Source: Branchiostoma floridae (lineage: Eukaryota; Chordata; Leptocardii; Amphioxiformes; Branchiostomatidae). Taken from it: a DNA stretch of 64,000 nucleotides. Location of the stretch: contig NW_023365731.1 of assembly GCF_000003815.2 (NCBI RefSeq), positions 62,001 through 126,000 on the forward strand. The letters run 5' to 3'. Shown here one piece after another: positions 12,064 to 22,392 of the stretch (position 1 is its first letter; each line of letters opens with the position of its first letter). The notes under the pieces were generated by a model that worked only from the letters and a program-made list of their open reading frames with translations, was not told the origin of the DNA and ran no database searches. Made by a program: the position numbers and the translations under genes.

Positions 12064-15000
12064 ATGTCGGGGCAAGTCACCACAATTTTTTCTCTGTTAT
12101 CTTTTCTTCTCTTGGTCTGCTCAGCAGCCAAACCTACTACCAAGGCCGTCACCTCAAAGGCATGGCTTCTAGACTTCAGCGCTAGAGTAGAGTACAGTCA
12201 GATCGTCTTCAACCCTGCCAAGAACAACTTCCTAGCCCTGGCCAGCGACCCTCAAGTATTTCAAGTAATAGACGTATTCTCCGGATGGCCTATCGTATCC
12301 CTGCAATTCTTCCTGCCCCTCCCAGGACAGATGCTAGCCGTGGAGCCCGATGGAGCTCTTGCGGCAGTCGCGCACAACTCTTACGTCAGTTTTATCTTTC
12401 TGGGAGCCACCGTACCCTACATGAAAACTTTCACGGTACCGGTGGTCGAGACTTCCGGTATGATGGTGGTCCACAGGAAGGCTTGTATGTGGCCGAGCTA
12501 TGGACAGTGGACTAATGTTGTCTGCGTTTCTCACGACGGCACATACGAAAGGTAAGGCTATTGTTCTTATGAGGATTATTGTAGGGCACTCTTACTTTTT
12601 TGTGGCACGGAAGGGACGTACCAGTACCTTGACTTATTCGTATTTCTAGTGAGCTCCTATGAATAAATCAGTAGCTTACAACAAGAAGTTGTGAAACACA
12701 GGTAGGGCTAGGACTAGGTTAACTTTGCATAATTTCACCTTGTTGAGCGAGTGTTTTTGGACCTACACATTTGTACTAGAAGAGTCCATTTTCGTACGGG
12801 GGCGGTGGTGATCTTTTGAAATTCAATTTTTGGAGTGGATTGATTATGCAAAGTCGATTTTTGAGTGGAAGTGTTTTTAAAATGGAGTCTATTATCGAAT
12901 GGGGTTGACTAATAACAAAATTCACTTTTGCAAAAGTCCATTTTTGCTTGGGGAGGGAGATATGTGGAATATGCTGTAGTTGCTCGCAAATGTTGTCTCC
13001 TTTCCCTTTTCCAGGTGCTCTTACCAGATCTACGGCGGCGCCCTTGCGTTCCTCCACCCCAACAGGAAGTGGGTGTACTCCCCTAACACTGGAGTGTCTC
13101 CTCAGTCTGTCAACAAGTTCATGGTCAACTCCACCTGTGTCTATCGGCTGTGAGTTCTTACCTTCGCCAAGAAGGTTGATATTTCGGGCAGCCGTTTGTT
13201 TGTGGATGTATTTACCTCCATGAAAAATGAAGGTATAGTTTTGGTGTGTCTGTCTGTGTGTGTGTGTGTCTGTGTTTCCTAATATTAGTGGTCAACATAA
13301 CTCTAGAACCTCTGAATGGATTGTAATAATGTTTTGTATGTGGGTAGGTGTTGAAGGTCAGGATCGATTTTGGGCCCCCTGGTGTGTGACCTTGGTACTG
13401 CAGCAGAACCTCGATTTTTTTGTCTCGATTTGCCATGGTCTTGATTTTTTGAAGAAGCGAAGCCAGATACTCTCTCTCCCTGTTTGAGAGAACATTAGCC
13501 CATGTTTATAAACCGCGAATCAACACTCTCCCCAAGATCCAATAGTCATATCTGTCTCACTGTTGATAGAATAGCAATGTATCTGTATAGCCGGTATAAC
13601 CGCCCTTCTGTGTGACACACCAGCTTCTGTATCTGTGTCTGTATAGCCGGTATAAGTTATAACCGCCCTTCTTCGTAACACACCAGCTTCTGTATCTGTA
13701 TCTGTATAGCCGGTATAACCGCCCTTCTTCGTAACACACCAGCTTCTGTATTTGTATCTGTATAGCCGGTATAACCGCCCTTCTGTGTAACACACCGGCT
13801 TCTGTATTTGTATCTATATAGCCGGTATAACCGCCCTTCTTCGTAACACACCAGCTTCTGTATCTGTATCTGTATAGCCGGTATAACCGCCCTTCGGCGT
13901 AACACACCAGCTTCTGTATCTGTCTCTATATAGCCGGTATAACCGCCCTTCTTCGTAACACACCAGCTTCTGTATTTGTATCTGTATAGCCGGTATAACC
14001 GCCCTTCTGTGTAACACACCAGCTTCTGTATTTGTATCTGTATAGCCGGTATAACCGCCCTTCTGTGTAACACACCGGCTTCTGTATTTGTATCTATATA
14101 GCCGGTATAACCGCCCTTCTTCGTAACACACCAGCTTCTGTATCTGTATCTGTATAGCCGGTATAACCGCCCTTCGGCGTAACACACCAGCTTCTGTATC
14201 TGTCTCTATATAGCCGGTATAACCGCCCTTCTTCGTAACACACCAGCTTCTGTATTTGTATCTGTATAGCCGGTATAACCGCCCTTCTTCGTAACACACC
14301 AGCTTCTGTATCTGTATCTGTATAGCCGGTATAACCGCCCTTCGGCGTAACACACCAGCTTCTGTATCTGTCTCTATATAGCCGGTATAACCGCCCTTCT
14401 TCGTAACACACCAGCTTCTGTATTTGTATCTGTATATCCGGTATAACCGCCCTTCTGTGTAACACACCAGCTTCTGTATTTGTATCTGTATAGCCGGTAT
14501 AACCGGCCTTCTTTGTAACACACCAGCTTCTGTATCTGTATCTATATAGCCGGTATAACCGACCTTCTGTGTAACACACCAGCTTCTGTATCTCTATAGC
14601 CGGTATAACCGACCTTCTGTGTAACACACCGGCTTCTGTATCTGTATCTGTATAGCCGGTATAAGTTATAACCGCCCTTCTTCGTAACACACCAGCTTCT
14701 GTATCTGTATCTGTATAGCCGGTATAACCGCCCTTCTTCGTAACACACCAGCTTCTGTATTTGTATCTGTATAGCCGGTATAACCGCCCTTCTGTGTAAC
14801 ACACCGGCTTCTGTATTTGTATCTATATAGCCGGTATAACCGCCCTTCTGTGTAACACACCGGCTTCTGTATCTGTATCTGTATAGCCGGTATAAGTTAT
14901 AACCGCCCTTCTTCGTAACACACCAGCTTCTGTATCTGTATCTGTATAGCCGGTATAACCGCCCTTCTTCGTAACACACCAGCTTCTGTATTTGTATCTG

Positions 15001-18000
15001 TATAGCCGGTATAACCGCCCTTCTGTGTAACACACCGGCTTCTGTATTTGTATCTATATAGCCGGTATAACCGCCCTTCTGTGTAACACACCGGCTTCTG
15101 TATCTGTATCTGTATAGCCGGTATAACTGCCATTCTTTGTAACACACCAGCATCTGTATCTGTATAGCCGGTATAACCACCCTTCTGTGTAACACACCGG
15201 CTTCTGTATCTGTATCTGTATAGCCGGTATAACCGCCCTTCTGTGTAACACACCAGCTTCTGTATCTGTATCTGTATCTGTATCTCAGGTATATCCGCCC
15301 TTCTGCGTAACACACCAGCTTCTGTATCTGTATGGCGTTCCTCCTGTTGAGTAGGAGAGAACCCCTGCAGGTCAAGCATTATGACATGTTTCGTTACATT
15401 CTCAACCATCTTGGGCAGCATTCTACTAACAGCCCACTGCTTAGTGTTAATTGTAAACTCTCACCATGATCCCTCTCCCTTCACTCCCAGGCATGAAGGC
15501 ATACCACACACCCTTAAACCATCCTTTAACAGTCCATTCCCGTTAACTCCCCTGCTGGACAACACATGTGCCAATCACCCCCTGAAGTTAACATTAGTCT
15601 CTATCTTTATTAACTCTAATGGTAAACTAGCACCCCACTGCAGACCTAAATTCACTCTGTTCAGCCTCACCCTGATAATCCTTCTGGCTGGAGATGTGGA
15701 GTTAAATCCGGGACCTAGGGCACCGAAGTACCCCTGCGGCGTATGCCATCGAGCCGTCAGGTGGGAAAAGGTGGACGGCCGGCATGCCATCTGTTGCGAC
15801 TCATGTGATGTCTGGTACCATACTGACTGCATGGGTATGTCAACACCGGTCTATAATACCATCAACAACCCTAACGTGTCCTGGATTTGCTGCTCCTGCG
15901 GCCTACCTAACTTCAGCTCCAGCCTCTTCAACACTACAGTATTCGAAACTTCTAATTGTTTCTCTTCCTTTAACACCAGCACCTGTTCTAGTCCAACAAG
16001 ATCTATCGGCTCGCCTATCGCTACGTCTTCGCCTATCGGATATGGTATTACTCCACCGCCTCGCGACCGCACACATACCAAACCAGTCAGGACCTGTGTG
16101 ATCAACTTTCAATCTATCCGCAATAAGGTACCTGAACTGCATGCATTTTGCGAAGCTGTGCAACCAGACATTGTTGTTGGCACTGAGACGTGGCTGGACT
16201 CGTCAGTGGGCAGCAGCGAAATCTTTCCGGACACGTACAATGTGTTCAGGAGAGACAGAGCTGGCCGGGGAGGGGGTGTGCTTGTTGCTGTAAAGAACAA
16301 CATCATAGCAACCCACCACCCAGACCCGGACTGTCCCTGCGAGTTGACCTGGGTCCGGGTCCATCTGGCTAACAGTAAGTCCATCTACATAGGGGCCTAC
16401 TATCGCCCCCCCCTCAGCTGGTCATGATGATTTTGTAGCACTAGAAAGATCAGTGCTGCAAAAGCGGGCTAATAACAACAATGCCCACATCTGGCTAGCA
16501 GGTGACTTCAACCTGCCTGATGCGACCTGGAACCCTGAAGCTAATACCACCGCTTCCAATCCATCCACTCTCACTAGCAATTACATCAGCCTTGCCAATG
16601 ACTGTGGTCTGGAACAAATGGTCTGTGAACCAACTCGTACTGTGGGGCAAACTTCGAACACCCTGGATCTGTTTCTCACCACAAATTCCACCTTAGTGGA
16701 GAGAGTCAAAATCTTACCAGGTCTCAGCGATCATGACATCCCGCTGATTGATGTTCAAGTAAAGCCCCAAACATCAAACTCAAAAGATCGGCTCATATAC
16801 CTGTGGAGGAAAGCTAACATCGATGCACTCCAGCAGGATATGGCAACATACAGTCGAGAGTTTGCAGACCAGGCTCAGCACAACACTGCCTCAGAAAACT
16901 GGGAGCTGTTTAAGGCAGCCGTTAGTGGTGCTGCCAATAAGCATGTCCCCAGGAAAAAAGTGAGGCCACAATCCAACAAACCTTGGATAACTCCCCAGAT
17001 TCGCAAAGCTATGCGTAAGCGGTCTGAACTTTTTTCCAAGGCTAGGAGATCCAACTCCAATGAAGCCTGGGCAAAGTTCAAGAGGTGTAGGAAGGGCGTT
17101 AAGCAGAGAGTTAGGAAGGCCCATAGGGATTATGTCTCCAATTACCTGGAGTCTAACATCGAGGATAATCCCAAGGCCTTTTGGAGCTATGTCAAATCCA
17201 TCAGACAAGACTCTACTGGTGCGTCCGCCCTAAGACATCAGGGGGTGCTAACATCTGACCCCAAAGAAAAGGCTGATGCACTGGGGGCCCAGTTTGAGTC
17301 AGTGTTTACCAGGGAGGATAAGACCACCGTTCCTACCCTTGGCGAACCCAAAGCTCCAACTATCCCCTCCCTTAACATCACAGTGGAGGGGGTAGCCAAA
17401 CAGCTCTCCTGTCTCAACCCCAGCAAGGCCACAGGACCAGACGGATTACCACCTCGCCTCCTGAAGACCGTAGCCGAACAAATTGCGCCAATATTACAGG
17501 TCATATTCTCCCAGTCAATATCCACGGGAGATGTTCCTGAAGATTGGAGAACAGCTAACATCGCTCCAATCTTCAAAAAGGGGGACAGAACCTTGCCATC
17601 AAACTATAGGCCGGTGTCTCTGACATCGGTCTGTGGTAAAGTGCTCGAACACATCGTGCACAGCCACATGATGAAACATCTAGACGCTCATGGCATTCTG
17701 TCCCCTGCGCAACACGGCTTCAGGAAGGGTCTGTCCTGCGAGAGCCAGCTGGTGCTTACCCTCCAAGACCTGGCCAAGAACATGGACCAGAACAAACAGG
17801 TCGATGCCGCGGTGCTTGACTTTAGCAAAGCATTCGATACTGTGCCACACGAACGTCTGCTGAGCAAGCTCGAGCACTATGGTATTTCTGGCCTCCTTCA
17901 GTCTTGGCTTAGGGCCTTCCTTACGGAGAGAACCCAGAGGGTTGTCTTTGACGGTGGAACATCTAAAGCTGTCAAGGTCACCTCTGGAGTTCCGCAGGGT

Positions 18001-20661
18001 ACTGTGTTAGGCCCTCTGCTATTCCTGCTCTACATTAATGACCTACCCGATTCCGTAGACTCACATGTTCGACTGTTTGCTGACGATTGCTTGATTTATC
18101 GAACTATCAGCAAGCCTTCTGACGCACAAGGGCTGCAGTCTGACCTCGATGCGCTAACAGAATGGCAAAATCGTTGGCTCATGTCGTTCAACCCCTCTAA
18201 ATGTCACATCCTCCATATCACCCGTAAAAAGCACCCCATCATAACTCAGTACTCCCTCTGTGGAGAAGCCCTTACCGGTGTTAAGTCCCACCCCTATCTT
18301 GGAGTACAACTGTCCGACGATTTGCGGTGGGACACCCATATCAACCACGCCACTAGCAAAGCTGGTAAGGTCCTAGGAGTCATTCGGCGCAACTTGACCC
18401 ATTGTCCATCTAGGGTCAAGGCCACTTGTTACAAAGCGCTGGTACGGCCTCACTTGGAATATAGTGCCATCGTCTGGGACCCGTACACCAACAAAGGGAT
18501 ACAGGCGGTGGAGGCCGTCCAGCGCAGGGCAGCCCGAGTGACCCTAAATGACTACCGGCAGACTAGCAGCGTGACACAAATGCTTTCAGACCTGCAGTGG
18601 CGCCCTCTCTCCGAAAGGAGGAGGAACGCCCGCCTCACCTTTTTCTATAAAGTAGTCAACAATAATATTAACATAGACGCCAGCAATATTCTGAAGCCTG
18701 CCCAAGGGCGTACCCGGGGTAGTCACGACTTCAAATATCAACACATATTTGCACGCACCGATATCTACAAACATTCTTTTTTCCCACGCACAATTCCCGA
18801 GTGGAATGCCCTGCCTGGCACGGTTGTAAGCGCTCCCAACGTTGAGCACTTCCGTGCCAGGCAGGCGGCCTGCCCGCCCTAACCCGGGAGCCTCAGCTCC
18901 CCCCCCTACTTTTGCCCCTCGCGGGGTCATTTGGGGGTATCCTATGCAGATGCAGATGCAGATGTATCTGTATAGCCGGTAAAACCGACCTTCTGTGTAA
19001 CACACCAGCTTCTGTATCTGTATCTGTATAGCCGGTATAACCACCCTTCTGTGTAACACACCGGCTTCTGTATCTGTGTCTGTATAGCCAGTATAACCCC
19101 CCTTCTGTGTAACACACCAACTTCTGTATTGTACATGTATAGCCATTATAACCAAGGAGCTTTTTTACAGATCCATCTGTATAAAAGCTCCTTGTTATAT
19201 AAACAACCCTCGGTGTACTACCAGCAGCGACTTGTCACACGTCATATACATCTAGCTGCAAGTGTTAACTGTTTAAAGATATTGGGGATACCTCTATTGT
19301 ACTTGGTGGTAATTGTGGGTTCCATACACTCTAGGATAGTTCTAGTCTTTACGTTTGTCATGTTTTGTTGAGAGATCATGTCATAATCAACTTAAGATAT
19401 TTCTGCTGAAGTTTTCTTGTCTTGTAGATGGGAAAACCCAAACTTTGGAGACTACTCCTACGGAAGGCATTGGTGGTTCTCGTACGACGGTAGCAGAGTT
19501 TTCCTCGACAATGGCTTGACTCTCACGGCTTCTGACGACCAAAACAGAGACATGGAAGTCCACGGCTACTTCAATGCCAGCACTGAGTGAGCTGCATTCT
19601 CTAGATCTTACCTTATCCTACGGTCAGACTTGTACCGGTGCCGTAAAGGTGGTATCTCACTGCACTTGGGGCAGGGGTGTAGCACTGCGGGGTTCGCAAG
19701 GTTACTCAACGAATTTCAGTGATAAAGAGCGAATTTTCTTAAGTTTTGTGTATTTAGTTCTCTTTTAAGTCATACTTTTTGTATTACGCAATATCTAAAT
19801 TATAAAAAAATGGCGAAAATAACACCACAGTACCTCTGTGAACGAACCCCGCAGTGCCACAACGGTGCCCCATGAGCAGGGAGATACCACCTTTAGGGCT
19901 GTAGCCGGGCCCTGTAAGCCACAAATTTGTTCCGCTGCAGGACTGCCATATACCACGGGGCACCTCTCGGTGCGATCACGAATAGCGCACGACGTTTATT
20001 TGTTTCCGGGCCCAAAATCTTATACTTCAAGGTCTCATCAAGACCAGCACACAGACAAAGTATTGCGAAAATCCATCCAGGCATTCTGAAATGTATCGTC
20101 TTATCGGACACACAGACATACGAACGCTGAGAAAATAATAATCTTCTTGGCGAATGTAATACTCTAGTATGTCGGTATTAGGGCTATGTCGGAATTAGGA
20201 CCGTTCCCGTTACAGTTGTATACAGTAGTTAGGGAAAAGCATCGCGGCGTTATACATGCGTGCCGGCAGTTCATAATCATATAAGGACCAATAGGATTGG
20301 ACTAAGTTGGTATCTTAAATATAAATCTGTTAGAGGGTTCTATCAAGATGCATTACCATTTTTGATATGCATCAAAAATGATATCGTTGCAACTCTCTTC
20401 AGAGACAACCCCCACATCTGGTTTAGTCAGTCCTCCCAGATTCTGTACGACATCGCCGGTTTGAAACCTGATACCTCTGACGTCATACTGTACACCTGGC
20501 CGTACCTCATGCCTACCCGAACACTCCCCTTCCCTGTACCTGATGACCCCAAGGCCACCAACCCACAACCCCTGCAGGTCCATTACGCTGATGATGGCAG
20601 GCTTTACACTGTGGGGAAGTATGGGGAGATGTGGGGCCTTGGCTATATTGAGTTTTACTAA
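12064..20661 (+). CDS. Secreted protein of unknown family, four exons (~346 aa)
   Basis: Exons: 12064-12551, 13015-13149, 19428-19586 and 20403-20661. Donors are GTAAGG, GTGAGT and GTGAGC; acceptors TTTTCCAG, TCTTGTAG and TCTCTTCAG. All three introns split a codon after its second base and the frame stays open to TAA at 20659-20661. The summed CDS is 1,041 nt. The first 22 or so residues form a signal peptide (MSGQVTTIFSLLSFLLLVCS). The rest alternates beta-strand-like stretches with Trp/Tyr-rich segments (NPAKNNFLALASDPQVFQVI, WWFSYDGSRVFLDNG, HYADDGRLYTVGKYGEMWGL), which looks like a beta-propeller-type fold, but I do not recognise a family. There is no transmembrane segment. NxS/T sites occur (NST, NAS). 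Intron 2 holds a minisatellite and a LINE; intron 3 holds a MITE. The ATG was chosen for its signal peptide. Confidence 0.78.
13568..15335. repeat. 56 bp minisatellite array, about 31 units
   Basis: Head-to-tail units of 56 bp, each containing TCTGTATAGCCGGTATAACC, CGCCCTTCT(G/T)(T/C)GTAACACAC and CAGCTTCTGTATCTGTAT. Since 56 is not a multiple of three, open frames appear in all three minus frames; these are not genes. Unit variants (TTCG/GTGT/GGCG; CCAGCT/CCGGCT; an 8 bp longer form with TATAAGTTATAACC) are arranged in higher-order blocks of about 231 and 280 bp. The array sits in intron 2 of the secreted-protein gene, and a LINE has cut it. Confidence 0.95.
15381..16427 (+). CDS. LINE ORF, 5' part: 2A motif, PHD finger, endonuclease N-terminus
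   Basis: Residues 1-100 are hydrophobic in two stretches and end in a 2A-type motif, GDVELNPGP, whose final Pro is residue 112 (15,714-15,716). 2A motifs of form DxExNPGP make the ribosome skip one peptide bond and are known at the N-terminus of some CR1/L2-group LINEs of sea urchins and amphioxus. Residues 118-168 form a C4HC3 PHD-type zinc finger (YPCGVCHRAV, ICCDSCDVWYHTDC, WICCSC). From about residue 235 the APE-type endonuclease begins (VINFQSIRNKVPELH, PDIVVGTETWLD). The frame ends early at 16,425-16,427 because an eight-C run at 16,406-16,413 shifts it; the downstream frame continues the same domain. Confidence 0.88.
   Translation: MTCFVTFSTILGSILLTAHCLVLIVNSHHDPSPFTPRHEGIPHTLKPSFNSPFPLTPLLDNTCANHPLKLTLVSIFINSNGKLAPHCRPKFTLFSLTLIILLAGDVELNPGPRAPKYPCGVCHRAVRWEKVDGRHAICCDSCDVWYHTDCMGMSTPVYNTINNPNVSWICCSCGLPNFSSSLFNTTVFETSNCFSSFNTSTCSSPTRSIGSPIATSSPIGYGITPPPRDRTHTKPVRTCVINFQSIRNKVPELHAFCEAVQPDIVVGTETWLDSSVGSSEIFPDTYNVFRRDRAGRGGGVLVAVKNNIIATHHPDPDCPCELTWVRVHLANSKSIYIGAYYRPPLSWS
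16414..18882 (+). CDS. LINE ORF, 3' part: endonuclease C-terminus and reverse transcriptase
   Basis: Continues the endonuclease in the next frame: HIWLAGDFNLPDATW holds the catalytic GDFN motif and LSDHDIPLIDV the SDH motif. The RT domain spans 17,380-18,300 or so: NYRPVSLTS, QHGFRKGLSCESQL, AVLDFSKAFDTVPHE, SGVPQGTVLGPLLFLLYIND and the active-site FADD. A CR1-type C-terminal domain follows (ALVRPHLEYSAIVWDPY, VQRRAARVTL, FFPRTIPEWNALP). No further stop or frameshift is seen, so apart from the C-run the element looks young. The first ATG in this frame is at 16,453 but is unlikely to be a real start. Confidence 0.9.
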   Translation, partial: SAGHDDFVALERSVLQKRANNNNAHIWLAGDFNLPDATWNPEANTTASNPSTLTSNYISLANDCGLEQMVCEPTRTVGQTSNTLDLFLTTNSTLVERVKILPGLSDHDIPLIDVQVKPQTSNSKDRLIYLWRKANIDALQQDMATYSREFADQAQHNTASENWELFKAAVSGAANKHVPRKKVRPQSNKPWITPQIRKAMRKRSELFSKARRSNSNEAWAKFKRCRKGVKQRVRKAHRDYVSNYLESNIEDNPKAFWSYVKSIRQDSTGASALRHQGVLTSDPKEKADALGAQFESVFTREDKTTVPTLGEPKAPTIPSLNITVEGVAKQLSCLNPSKATGPDGLPPRLLKTVAEQIAPILQVIFSQSISTGDVPEDWRTANIAPIFKKGDRTLPSNYRPVSLTSVCGKVLEHIVHSHMMKHLDAHGILSPAQHGFRKGLSCESQLVLTLQDLAKNMDQNKQVDAAVLDFSKAFDTVPHERLLSKLEHYGISGLLQSWLRAFLTERTQRVVFDGGTSKAVKVTSGVPQGTVLGPLLFLLYINDLPDSVDSHVRLFADDCLIYRTISKPSDAQGLQSDLDALTEWQNRWLMSFNPSKCHILHITRKKHPIITQYSLCGEALTGVKSHPYLGVQLSDDLRWDTHINHATSKAGKVLGVIRRNLTHCPSRVKATCYKALVRPHLEYSAIVWDPYTNKGIQAVEAVQRRAARVTLNDYRQTSSVTQMLSDLQWRPLSERRRNARLTFFYKVVNNNINIDASNILKPAQGRTRGSHDFKYQHIFARTDIYKHSFFPRTIPEWNALPGTVVSAPNVEHFRARQAACPP
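18961..19135. repeat. 56 bp minisatellite, remainder beyond the LINE
   Basis: About three more units of the same minisatellite as at 13,568-15,335, resuming directly after the LINE 3' end (GTATCTGTATAGCCGGTAAA). The units here are more diverged (CCACCCTTCTG, CCCCCCTTCTG), as expected at an array edge. Confidence 0.9.
19140..19427. other. Intron 2, 3' part, with small inverted repeat
   Basis: AAGGAGCTTTTTTACAG and, 15 bp on, ATAAAAGCTCCTTGT form a short hairpin at about 19,154-19,196. Otherwise AT-rich intron sequence leading to the acceptor at 19,427. Confidence 0.4.
19645..19894. mobile_element. Palindromic MITE in intron 3
   Basis: Terminal inverted repeats of about 50 bp: AAAGGTGGTATCTCACTGCA on the left and its imperfect inverse ending GAGATACCACCTTT on the right, with inner CACTGCGGGGTTCG / CGAACCCCGCAGTG arms. 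The interior is AT-rich and non-coding. Flanks are consistent with a TA duplication. A sister copy lies at 21,636-21,882. Confidence 0.75.
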
Positions 20662-20930
20662 AGCTTCGTTCTGTTAGCCTTTGTCATCATACAGCTAAAC
20701 GACGTCGACCAATCCTAATTTTCTATCGGTATCGTTTTGACCCCGTTACGTCATAGAAAAGCCAAAAATGATGAATAATGCATCTCAAGAGGTCAGGTAT
20801 TACAATACTTGATATGGAAGAAATAAGTAACGTAAGTTCAACATGATGTAAATTACACATAAGATTTACTTTTACATGTTGAAAAAATACAGTAACTGAT
20901 TTTTACAGTGCCATATGAAAAGTACAGGCA

Positions 20931-21110
20931 GAAGGTAAAGGTAGTATTTTACCTCCCCAACCGAAATCAGGTGCCCATTTTTACACCTGGGTGAAGTGAG
21001 GTTGGTCATGTAAAGTGCCTTTCCTAAGGGCACAACGTCGGGGGCACGGCGAGTATCGAACTAGGGACTCCGGGCCCAACACTTTACCAGTTACACAACG
21101 CCACTACATT
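20931..21110 (-). mobile_element. tRNA-derived SINE, 5' part
   Basis: On the minus strand a tRNA-like head (TGGCGTTGTGTAACTGGTAA, B-box region near 21,055) is followed by the body GTTGTGCCCTTAGGAAAGGC and TTCACCCAGGTGTAAAAATG. The same family is at 33,938, 46,275, 57,160 and 60,737. It marks the unit 1 left edge. Confidence 0.65.
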
Positions 21111-21635
21111 TCGTGATTGAATATACAGGTAGCTTTTGCATGTAGACATGTTAATAATAAAGTGTTAATGTTGCAAATTGAGGCCTTGCTTGTATGTTTA
21201 ATAAGATCCTTTGAAAATGTATAATTTAGATGTAGTTTTTTAGATGTAGTTTGTGGCAAATGGAAGATCAACAGATACCATTTATGCAAATAAATCCCTA
21301 ATTTGCATAATCAATGTAAAAGTGTCATAACTCTTGGTAAAGGGGTAAATGATTGGACTCTCAACATCTTGACCTATGTAAGTTAGTTGAAGGTGTACAT
21401 AACCAAGCATAGATCATTTAGATTGATGAATATTTCATGTAAATATGATGTCCCCGAACCGGTGTTTGAAATGGTGTTCGACAGACAGGATCGGTCTGAG
21501 GCCTTGTTTTTAGCCCCTTTCGCAGACATTCTGTGTACCAGCGCCCCTAAAGAGTCTGCGAAGAGGCTAGGACATGTGGTGTTTTGACAAGTTCAGCGCT
21601 TTATATTTGTTTCTGCGGCCACACTGAGTTACATA

Positions 21636-21882
21636 AAGGTGGACTCACACTGCACTTGCGGCACCGGTGCGGCACTGCGGGGTTCGTACATGACTCAACG
21701 AATTTCAGAGATAAAGAACGAATTTTCTTACGTTTTGTATATTTTGTTGTCTTTTAAGTCATACTTTTACGTATTACGCAATATCTAGATAAGTAAAAAT
21801 GGCGAAAATAACAACACAATGCCGCAGTGAACGAACCCCGCAGTGCCGCACCGGTACCTCAAGTGCAGTGATAGTCCACCTT
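21636..21882. mobile_element. Palindromic MITE, second copy
   Basis: Same family as 19,645-19,894: AAGGTGGACTCACACTGCAC at the left, GTGCAGTGATAGTCCACCTT at the right, with inner CGGCACTGCGGGGTTCG arms and an AT-rich centre. Flanking duplication unclear. Confidence 0.75.
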
Positions 21883-22059
21883 AAATAAGGTGCAGATTAC
21901 AGCCAACCATATTCACCGAAAAGACGGGACAGGCGAAACCATTACTAAGCTATTGATAATTATAAATAATAATTAGTGGCAAGCTTAAATAACTGCTGAC
22001 AGTAACCGCATTTTTAAGACCAGTTTCTTGTAACGTTATAGAAGCAAGCTTAAAATTTG

Positions 22060-22392
22060 AACAAAGGCATAATATATCATTGAAACGTTCCGTGTTTCCC
22101 TCGATCTATCAGACTAATAAGAACAAATATGGAGAAACACGTCACACATGAATGCCTGACGCCTAAGAATGCCTTTCTTCTCCGGGGAAGCCAGCGCTTG
22201 CGTGTTAAAAACCCCCAAAGAATTTAGTAATCTAGAAAGGAAATCTTGTTAAGTCAGGGCGCTGTTTCGCCACTGCAGAGAGCACGGCTGTTATCTGCGC
22301 TGTCCAGGTTCTGCAGTGGGGATACACTAAAAGGTAACACCTTTGTTGTTCTTTCCTTTGGTAAGGTGAAGATAATGATATAGCCTTGGATA
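22060..22392 (+). promoter_or_regulatory. Conserved upstream block of LRR-Ig gene 1
   Basis: This block is shared by all three receptor genes (also 35,112-35,456 and 47,800-48,183), including AAAGGCATAATATATCATTG, ACGTTCCGTGTTTCCC and GGGATACACTAAAAGGTAAC before the ATG. It probably spans promoter and 5' UTR. No clear TATA box position can be fixed; the call is by conservation and location only, and the surrounding duplication makes conservation weak evidence. Confidence 0.35.

Larger units (their letters stand above)
15336..18960 (+). mobile_element. Near-full-length CR1-group LINE with 2A motif
   Basis: The element lies between minisatellite sequence on both sides, so it inserted into the array. 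It encodes one long polyprotein (15,381-18,882) interrupted by a single-base frameshift. The 3' end has a short GC-rich hairpin region (CCCCTCGCGGGGTCATTTGG) followed by (ATGCAG)3-like terminal repeats, a 3' end style known for CR1/L2-group LINEs. There is no poly(A) tail. The target duplication cannot be read because the target is itself repetitive. Same strand as the host gene. Confidence 0.85.

Noticed and set aside
13568-15335. CRISPR-like array
   Set aside because: Units are contiguous with no unique spacers and the context is a eukaryotic intron.
13520-15421. Long minus-strand ORFs with repeated GYTGYTDTDTEAG-like text
   Set aside because: They are translations of a 56 bp minisatellite in all three frames, with no splice or signal context; the array is intronic.
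16453-18882. Separate second LINE protein starting at the ATG 16,453
   Set aside because: The endonuclease domain is continuous across the C8 frameshift, so this is the same polyprotein, not an independent ORF.
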